From contig CAMAUH010000155.1 in NCBI GenBank assembly GCA_945861365.1, forward strand, positions 1-8,910: 8,910 bases of DNA. Reading direction: 5' to 3'. Every line of letters begins with the position of its first letter. Within the stretch, counting starts at the first letter, position 1. Shown piece after piece: positions 1 to 4,305 of this stretch. Both the position numbers and the translations under genes were made by a program. Under the pieces are notes generated by a model, which made no database searches, was not told where the DNA came from, and saw only the letters and a list, made by a program, of their open reading frames with translations. The stretch comes from Candidatus Kuenenia stuttgartensis (GTDB lineage Bacteria; Planctomycetota; UBA1135; UBA2386).

Positions 1-791
1 TCACCGGGCTGGCACGGCACCGCCTCGGCCGCCGCCAGGGCGGTCGGATCCTGCACCAGGAAGTGCCCGGCGCGGAATGCGGCGGTGGCGAACGGGGAGT
101 TGCCGCCATTCCAGCGCAGCAGTCGCGGCGAGTCCGCCGGCGCCGTGCGCACCTCGCTGGCGGCGAGTTCCTGCTGCAGCGCAGAGCGATCGCGGTCCCC
201 GGCCACGCGCAGGAACACGCCGGGCGTGGCACTGGCCGCCTCGACCACCTGCAGCGCGCCGGCTTCGCCCAACTGCTCGCGGCAGCGCTCGACGAAGAAG
301 TCGGGCAGCGAATGCACGATCGCCAGCCGTTCCACCGCGTCGGCTGGCAGCGGGGCCGGCAGCATCAGCGTCAGTTCGGGCGCCAGCGACAATTCGCGCG
401 TGGGATCGGCCGGATCGGCCGCGCACGACGCGATGGCGCGCGACAGCCCGCGCAGCAGTGCATTGGCGAAACCGCGGTTGCCGCGCACCATCTCGACCGT
501 CTCGTGCACGGCGGCATGCGCCGGCATGCCGCGCACGAACAGCAGCTGGTAGGCGCCCAGGCGCAGCACCATCTGCAGCTGCGGGTCCTTCGGCAGGCCG
601 CGATGCGCGAGGCCGCCCAGCACGTGGTCGAGCAGGCGTTGGCGGCGCAGCACGCCATGCGCGAGGTCGAACGCGAAGGCGAGGTCGCGCGGCTCGAGCT
701 GCTTGTTGGCGAGGCCGTCGCGCAGCCGGTCGATGCGGCCGCGCTCCAACGAGGAGAGCGCGTGCAGGGCGAGCGATCGGGCGGTGACCAT
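1..791 (-). CDS. rsmB: 16S rRNA (cytosine-967-C5) methyltransferase RsmB, C-terminal part missing
   Basis: RsmB (Sun/Fmu) uses S-adenosylmethionine to methylate C967 of 16S rRNA in the cytoplasm. The 263 visible residues begin MVTARSLALHALSSLERG and cover the NusB-like RNA-binding domain (about residues 1-125, with HETVEMVRGNRGFANALLRG at 96-115). A linker follows, then the start of the methyltransferase fold, with the family's FLVQDPTA segment at 244-251. The frame is still open at the left edge, just before the expected SAM motif I and the catalytic cysteines, so those cannot be checked. The ATG at 791-789 lies 12 bases after the fmt stop, and fmt-rsmB adjacency is very common, so the two are probably co-transcribed. 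The Shine-Dalgarno is weak: a GACAGG directly abuts the ATG. Family assignment rests on domain order, motifs and neighbour. The truncation is due to the window edge, not gene decay. Confidence 0.9.
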   Translation of the reverse strand, partial: MVTARSLALHALSSLERGRIDRLRDGLANKQLEPRDLAFAFDLAHGVLRRQRLLDHVLGGLAHRGLPKDPQLQMVLRLGAYQLLFVRGMPAHAAVHETVEMVRGNRGFANALLRGLSRAIASCAADPADPTRELSLAPELTLMLPAPLPADAVERLAIVHSLPDFFVERCREQLGEAGALQVVEAASATPGVFLRVAGDRDRSALQQELAASEVRTAPADSPRLLRWNGGNSPFATAAFRAGHFLVQDPTALAAAEAVPCQPG

Positions 792-803
792 CCTGTCAGG
801 ATC

Positions 804-1736
804 TCAGCCGAAGCGGGCGTCGGGCGCGATGTGGTGGCCGCGCACGAACTCACCGGCCGTCATGTTGCGGCCGTTGTCGGGCTTGATGCGGGTGATCCGG
901 TAGATGTCCTTGCCGGTGCAGACCCGGATGCCCTCTTCGCCGGACGACTGCAGGCCGCCGGGGATGCCCATGCCGTAGAGATCCTGCTCGACGGAGCCTT
1001 CCATCACGATGAAGCGCTTGTTGCCGAGCCGCGTCTGCGCGCCGGGCTTCGGGGTCATCGCCCGCACCAGCAGGTCGATCTCCTTCGCCGGCAGCTTCCA
1101 ATTGATGACGCCGTGCTCCTTCTCGACCTTCGGCGCGTAGGTGGACTTGTCGTGGTCCTGCGGCGTGAACGTCGCCTTGTCGGCTTCGAGTGCAGCGATC
1201 GCCTCGAGCAGGCCGACGCCCGACAGCTCCGCCAGGCGCTCGCGCAGCTGGCCGGCGTTCTCCTTCGGATCGATCGGCGTGCGCTTCATCAGCACGATGT
1301 CGCCGGCGTCGAGCTTCTCGACGATGCGCATGATCGTGACGCCGGTCTCGGACTGGCCGTCGCGGATCGCGCGCTGGATCGGCGCCGCCCCGCGATAGAG
1401 CGGCAGCAGCGACGCGTGGGCGTTGATCATGCCGAGCTTCGGCAGCGCCAGCAGCTCGGGCTTCAGGATGACGCCGTAGCTGACGACGATGCCGAGATCC
1501 GGCTTCATCGCCTTCAGCTGCGCCAGGAACTCCGGGCTGTGCGGGTCGACCGGCTGCGAACAGGGCAGGCCGAGCTCCTGGGCGCCGAGCTTGACGTCGC
1601 TGTCGTAGATCTTGCGCCCGCGCCCGCGCGGCGCATCCGGCTTGGTGACGACGAGCAGCGGGGATCTGCCGCCATCCTTGAGGGCTTTGAGCGACGGAAT
1701 GGCGAAGTCGCTGCTACCGAAGAAGACGATGCGCAA
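804..1736 (-). CDS. fmt: Methionyl-tRNA formyltransferase (TTG start)
   Basis: Transfers a formyl group from 10-formyl-tetrahydrofolate to methionyl-initiator tRNA in the cytoplasm. The 310 residues match the usual length of about 315. The N-terminal Rossmann-like domain starts MRIVFFGSSDFAIPSL. The catalytic signature INAHASLLP then YRGAAPIQRAI gives N105 and H107, and KLDAGD gives D143, so all three expected catalytic residues are present. SYGVIL lies at 86-91. The C-terminal OB-like tRNA-binding domain (about 205-310) contains GNKRFIVMEG and the late TGKD block. The frame stays open far upstream, but the family N-terminus begins exactly at a TTG (1736-1734); no ATG or GTG lies nearby, so TTG is the best start. 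Only a weak AGG about 10 bases upstream could serve as Shine-Dalgarno. rsmB follows after 12 bases. The often-linked def gene is not upstream. Confidence 0.95.
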   Translation of the reverse strand: MRIVFFGSSDFAIPSLKALKDGGRSPLLVVTKPDAPRGRGRKIYDSDVKLGAQELGLPCSQPVDPHSPEFLAQLKAMKPDLGIVVSYGVILKPELLALPKLGMINAHASLLPLYRGAAPIQRAIRDGQSETGVTIMRIVEKLDAGDIVLMKRTPIDPKENAGQLRERLAELSGVGLLEAIAALEADKATFTPQDHDKSTYAPKVEKEHGVINWKLPAKEIDLLVRAMTPKPGAQTRLGNKRFIVMEGSVEQDLYGMGIPGGLQSSGEEGIRVCTGKDIYRITRIKPDNGRNMTAGEFVRGHHIAPDARFG

Positions 1737-1799
1737 GGTGGAACAGCCTGTCGGGACTCGGCGAGTGGAGCCCGCGCGGATGCGCGGATCGGCCGAAGC

Positions 1800-1828
1800 A
1801 AGGTAGCGCCGTGCCAGCACCGGGGCAA
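1800..1828 (-). promoter_or_regulatory. Possible sigma70-type promoter for fmt-rsmB
   Basis: On the minus strand TTGCCC (1828-1823) and TACCTT (1805-1800) are separated by 17 bases, the ideal spacing. The -35 box matches consensus at 4 of 6 positions and the -10 at only 3 of 6. It would give a leader of roughly 55-60 bases before the TTG of fmt. It lies in the 160-base divergent intergenic region. In such GC-rich DNA the match is modest, so this is a suggestion only. Confidence 0.25.
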
Positions 1829-1883
1829 AGGCCGATGCCGTGCAGATTGCCGGGCGACGATGGAGCCGGTGCCGCGGTGCCGC

Positions 1884-1889
1884 TACATC
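1884..1889 (+). promoter_or_regulatory. Possible -10 element giving a leaderless transcript for the HIT-like gene
   Basis: TACATC lies 7 bases before the ATG at 1897. A TGGAGC (1861-1866) sits 17 bases upstream as a very poor -35. If used, transcription would start at or next to the A of the ATG. No Shine-Dalgarno is visible upstream of this ATG, which fits a leaderless message. It is weak sequence evidence on its own. Confidence 0.2.
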
Positions 1890-1896
1890 CGCGCGC

Positions 1897-2691
1897 ATGG
1901 CCCGCCTTCCTCTCGAGTCGCCGCCGGGGTTGGTCCCGTTCGCACCGGCGGCTACGCGCACGCTGTCGGTGTTCGGCAACCTGGTCGAACTCGTGCTGGT
2001 GCCAGAACGCCGCCATCGCCCGGATCGGGCCAATCCGACGCGGCCGGCGTTCGCCCGCAGTCCCGCCGCGCGCATCACGCACGACGAAGCGCTGTGGCGC
2101 GACAGCGACTTCGTGCTGACGCCCAATCGCTATCCGTTCGCGGCGCAGCAACGCATCCTGTGGCCGGTTCGCCCGCAGCGGGAGGCCGACGCCGCGTTCT
2201 GGCTGAGTGCCGCCGAATGGGCCGATCGCACGCATGGCACCGCGCTGCACAACCAGGTCGGCGCCGCCGCGACCATCGCCCGCTGCCATGCGCACCTGGT
2301 GCCGGAGCGCCAGCCGTTCCTGCCCTCGCTGCCCGAGCATCCGTGCCGCCTCGACCTGATCGAGCTGCCGCACGGCGCCGAATTGTGGCGCAAGGACGTG
2401 CCGTTCTGCCTGCTCGGCGTGCGCGGCAGCCCGGCGGCGCGCGCGGCGACCCTGGTGCTGCTCGCCGAAGCGCGCCTCACCGCCTGCTGCAACGTCGTCA
2501 TGCAGGACGAGGTCGCGTGGCTGTGCCCGCGCCGCCTCGAGACCCCGACGCCGCATTTCCCGTGGGCGCTGGGCTCCGCCGAACTGTGGGGCCGCTGGTG
2601 CTATCAGGACGAGGAACCGTTCGCCGCGGCCACCGGCGAACAGCTCGAGGCGGCGCTGGTGATGGCCGCCATGCCGCCGCTGCCGCACTGA
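1897..2691 (+). CDS. HIT-superfamily nucleotide phosphorylase / nucleotidyltransferase (GalT/Ap4A phosphorylase-like)
   Basis: A 264-residue cytoplasmic protein. It has features of the GalT / Ap4A phosphorylase branch of the HIT superfamily. PNRYPF at 76-81 resembles the NR-[YF]-P block. A glycine/alanine-rich segment leads into ARCHAHLVPE (128-137), where H131-x-H133 corresponds to the HxH active site; H133 would be the nucleophile that carries the nucleotidyl intermediate. A C-terminal block CNVVMQDEVAWLCPRR (198-213) resembles the YN...W..VPR segment of the family. These enzymes move a nucleoside monophosphate between phosphates (Ap4A cleavage, hexose-1-phosphate uridylylation), but the substrate cannot be read here. 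The usual final Gln of HPHxQ is replaced (LV after H133), so it is not a classical GalT. An in-frame GTG at 1840 would add 19 residues of unlikely composition, so ATG 1897 is preferred. It is divergent from fmt and 73 bases upstream of kdsD. Confidence 0.7.
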   Translation: MARLPLESPPGLVPFAPAATRTLSVFGNLVELVLVPERRHRPDRANPTRPAFARSPAARITHDEALWRDSDFVLTPNRYPFAAQQRILWPVRPQREADAAFWLSAAEWADRTHGTALHNQVGAAATIARCHAHLVPERQPFLPSLPEHPCRLDLIELPHGAELWRKDVPFCLLGVRGSPAARAATLVLLAEARLTACCNVVMQDEVAWLCPRRLETPTPHFPWALGSAELWGRWCYQDEEPFAAATGEQLEAALVMAAMPPLPH

Positions 2692-2744
2692 GCGCACGCC
2701 TTCGCGCGAGCCGGGTTCGCGAGCGTGGATGGTCCGCGGCAGCG

Positions 2745-2753
2745 TGCTACTCT
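2745..2753 (+). promoter_or_regulatory. Possible extended -10 promoter for the LPS operon
   Basis: TGCTACTCT (TG at 2745, hexamer TACTCT at 2748-2753) resembles an extended -10. Upstream, TGGATG (2726-2731) at 16-base spacing is a weak -35. Transcription would start near 2760, about 5 bases before the ATG at 2765, giving an almost leaderless kdsD message. This agrees with the lack of any Shine-Dalgarno in the pyrimidine-rich stretch before that ATG. It also argues against the in-frame ATG at 2729, which would place the element inside the gene. Confidence 0.35.
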
Positions 2754-2764
2754 CTGCCCCCTTG

Positions 2765-3736
2765 ATGGACCCCCTGATCGAACGCGCCCGCGAGATCATC
2801 GAGTGTGAAGCCGCGGCCGTCCGCCAGGTCGGCGCGCGCCTCGGTCCGACCTTCGTGCGCGCAGTGGAGCTGATCCTCGGCCGCCGCGGCCGCGTCGTCA
2901 CCGCGGGCATGGGCAAGGCCGGCTTCATCGCCCAGAAGATCTCGGCGACGCTCGCTTCCACCGGCACGCCGTCGATCTTCCTGCATCCCGCCGAGGCCAT
3001 CCATGGCGACCTCGGTCGCGTCGATCCGGGCGACGTGCTGCTGGCGTTCTCGAAGTCGGGCGAGACGCAGGAACTGCTGGTGATGATCCCGCACGTGAAG
3101 ACCGTCGGCGTGCCGCTGGTGGCCATCACGCAGGAAGCGCGTTCGACGCTCGGTCGCCACGCCGACCTGGTGCTGGAGCTCGGCCGCATCGACGAAGCCG
3201 GGCCACACGGGCTCGCCCCCAGCGCCTCGACCACCGCGATGCTCGCCCTCGGCGACGCGCTGGCGCTGGTCGTGCAGGAAGGGCGCCACTTCGGGCCGGA
3301 GGAGTTCGCGCGCTTCCATCCGGGCGGCGACCTCGGCCGCAAGCTGATGAAGGTCGGCGAACTGATGCGCACCGGCGATCGCAACCCGCGCGTGCAGATC
3401 GGCGCCACCGTGCTGCAGGCGATCGAGGTGATGACCCGCACGCCGGGCCGCCCGGGCGCCACCAGCGTGGTCGATCGCGATGGCAAGCTGCTCGGCTTCT
3501 TCACCGATGGCGACCTGCGCCGCCTGATCGAACAAGGCCTCGCCAATCCGCGCGAACGCCGCATCGACGACGCGATGACGAAGAACCCGCGCTCGATCGG
3601 CACCGAGACGTTCGCGCTCGAAGCGCTGGCGCTGCTGCACCAATACGCGATCGACCAGCTGCCGGTCGTCGATGGCGACCATCGCCTGGTCGGTCTGCTC
3701 GACGTGCAGGACCTGCTCAACCTGAAGATCGGATGA
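2765..3736 (+). CDS. kdsD: D-arabinose-5-phosphate isomerase (KdsD/KpsF family)
   Basis: Interconverts ribulose 5-phosphate and arabinose 5-phosphate, the first step toward Kdo, the inner-core sugar of LPS. The 323 residues fit the family (about 325). An N-terminal SIS sugar-isomerase domain (about 1-190) contains GMGKAGFIAQ (48-57), HPAEAIHGDLG (74-84), SKSGET (96-101), APSASTTAML (151-160) and FHPGGDLGRKL (184-194). K51 and H185 align with catalytic residues of the E. coli enzyme. Two CBS domains follow (about 197-258 and 265-323), with FFTDGDLRR in the first and the typical DQLPVVD and LVGLLDVQDLL in the second. An in-frame ATG at 2729 would add 12 residues (MVRGSVLLSAPL); the family N-terminus favours 2765. 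Its stop overlaps the kdsC start as ATGA. It is the first gene of the LPS operon. A GutQ- or KpsF-type paralogue is biochemically equivalent, but the operon points to kdsD. Confidence 0.95.
   Translation: MDPLIERAREIIECEAAAVRQVGARLGPTFVRAVELILGRRGRVVTAGMGKAGFIAQKISATLASTGTPSIFLHPAEAIHGDLGRVDPGDVLLAFSKSGETQELLVMIPHVKTVGVPLVAITQEARSTLGRHADLVLELGRIDEAGPHGLAPSASTTAMLALGDALALVVQEGRHFGPEEFARFHPGGDLGRKLMKVGELMRTGDRNPRVQIGATVLQAIEVMTRTPGRPGATSVVDRDGKLLGFFTDGDLRRLIEQGLANPRERRIDDAMTKNPRSIGTETFALEALALLHQYAIDQLPVVDGDHRLVGLLDVQDLLNLKIG
3733..3736 (+). other. 4-base stop/start overlap kdsD-kdsC (ATGA)
   Basis: The kdsC ATG (3733-3735) overlaps the kdsD TGA (3734-3736). This arrangement usually indicates translational coupling, and no strong Shine-Dalgarno lies before the kdsC start. 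Confidence 0.9.
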
Positions 3737-4305
3737 TACCAGACCATCCCGTGCCCGGCCGGCCGCGTGCCGGGCGTCCCCGCCCGGCGAACTCGGTGCT
3801 GGCCGCGATCGAGTTCCTGCTGCTCGACGTCGACGGCGTGCTGACCGACGGCCGCATCTGGTTCGGCCCCGACGGCCACGAGTACAAGTCGTTCCACGTG
3901 CACGACGCTGCCGGCATGTTCGCGTGGCATCGCGAAGGCGGTCAGTCGGGCTTCCTGTCCGGCCGCGCCGGCGAGACGGTCGAACGCCGCGCCAAGGAGC
4001 TCGGCGTGCACGAAGTGATGCTGCGCCGCACGGACAAAGGCCCCGCGCTGGACGAGATGCTCGCGCGCCGCAACCTCGATCCGATGCGCATCTGCTACGT
4101 CGGCGACGACCTCGTCGACCTGCCGGTGATGCGGCGCGTCGGCTTCGCGGTGACGGTGCCCGAAGCGCGGCACGAAGTGTTCGCGGCCGCCCAGCACGTC
4201 ACCGAGCGCAGCGCCGGCTTCGGCGTCGTGCGCGACGTGATCGAGATCCTGCTGCAGGCGCGCGGCCGCTGGCAGGCGGTCCTGGATCGGTACGAGAAGC
4301 CGTGA
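3733..4305 (+). CDS. kdsC: 3-deoxy-D-manno-octulosonate 8-phosphate phosphatase
   Basis: A C0-type HAD phosphatase that removes phosphate from Kdo-8-phosphate to give free Kdo for activation by KdsB. At 190 residues it is the usual size (E. coli 188). Motif I is LDVDGVLTDG (31-40), with D32 as nucleophile and D34 as acid/base. Motif II is SGR (76-78), motif III is the lysine K102 of TDKGPALDEM, and motif IV is YVGDDLVDLPVM (122-133), with D125 and D126 for magnesium. The C-terminal GFGVVRDVIEILL corresponds to the segment that completes neighbouring active sites in the tetramer. The first 25 or so residues are Pro/Arg-rich and unlike the core, so they are probably a disordered tail. The ATG overlaps the kdsD stop by 4 bases, and the stop overlaps the next start by 4 bases. 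No strong Shine-Dalgarno is visible, so coupled re-initiation is likely. Confidence 0.95.
   Translation: MIPDHPVPGRPRAGRPRPANSVLAAIEFLLLDVDGVLTDGRIWFGPDGHEYKSFHVHDAAGMFAWHREGGQSGFLSGRAGETVERRAKELGVHEVMLRRTDKGPALDEMLARRNLDPMRICYVGDDLVDLPVMRRVGFAVTVPEARHEVFAAAQHVTERSAGFGVVRDVIEILLQARGRWQAVLDRYEKP
4302..4305 (+). other. 4-base stop/start overlap kdsC-LptC/A-like gene (GTGA)
   Basis: The GTG (4302-4304) of the 995-residue protein overlaps the kdsC TGA (4303-4305). A weak GAGAAG (4294-4299) precedes it. The overlap fixes this start, because the hydrophobic anchor begins right after it while the upstream frame lies inside kdsC. Confidence 0.9.

Noticed and set aside
1..426. Minus-strand open frame ending at the TCA at position 1
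   Set aside because: It is out of frame with rsmB, whose domain sequence runs through the same region.
1840..1896. GTG start adding 19 residues to the HIT-like protein
   Set aside because: The extension is Arg-rich and shadow-like with no good ribosome-binding site; ATG 1897 is simpler, although neither start has a clear Shine-Dalgarno.
2705..2721. Small inverted repeat (CGCGA ... TCGCG) between the HIT-like gene and kdsD as a terminator
   Set aside because: The stem is only 5-6 base pairs with no T-run after it; such repeats are common by chance at this GC content.
2729..2764. Upstream ATG for kdsD adding 12 residues
   Set aside because: The added residues do not fit the family N-terminus, and the best -10 candidate would fall within the coding region.
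63..2765. Very long plus-strand open frame (900 codons) across rsmB, fmt and the HIT-like gene
   Set aside because: It is antisense to the clearly recognisable rsmB and fmt and out of frame with the HIT-like gene. The translation is Arg/Ala/Gln/His-rich with no family motif, as expected for shadow frames in GC-rich DNA.
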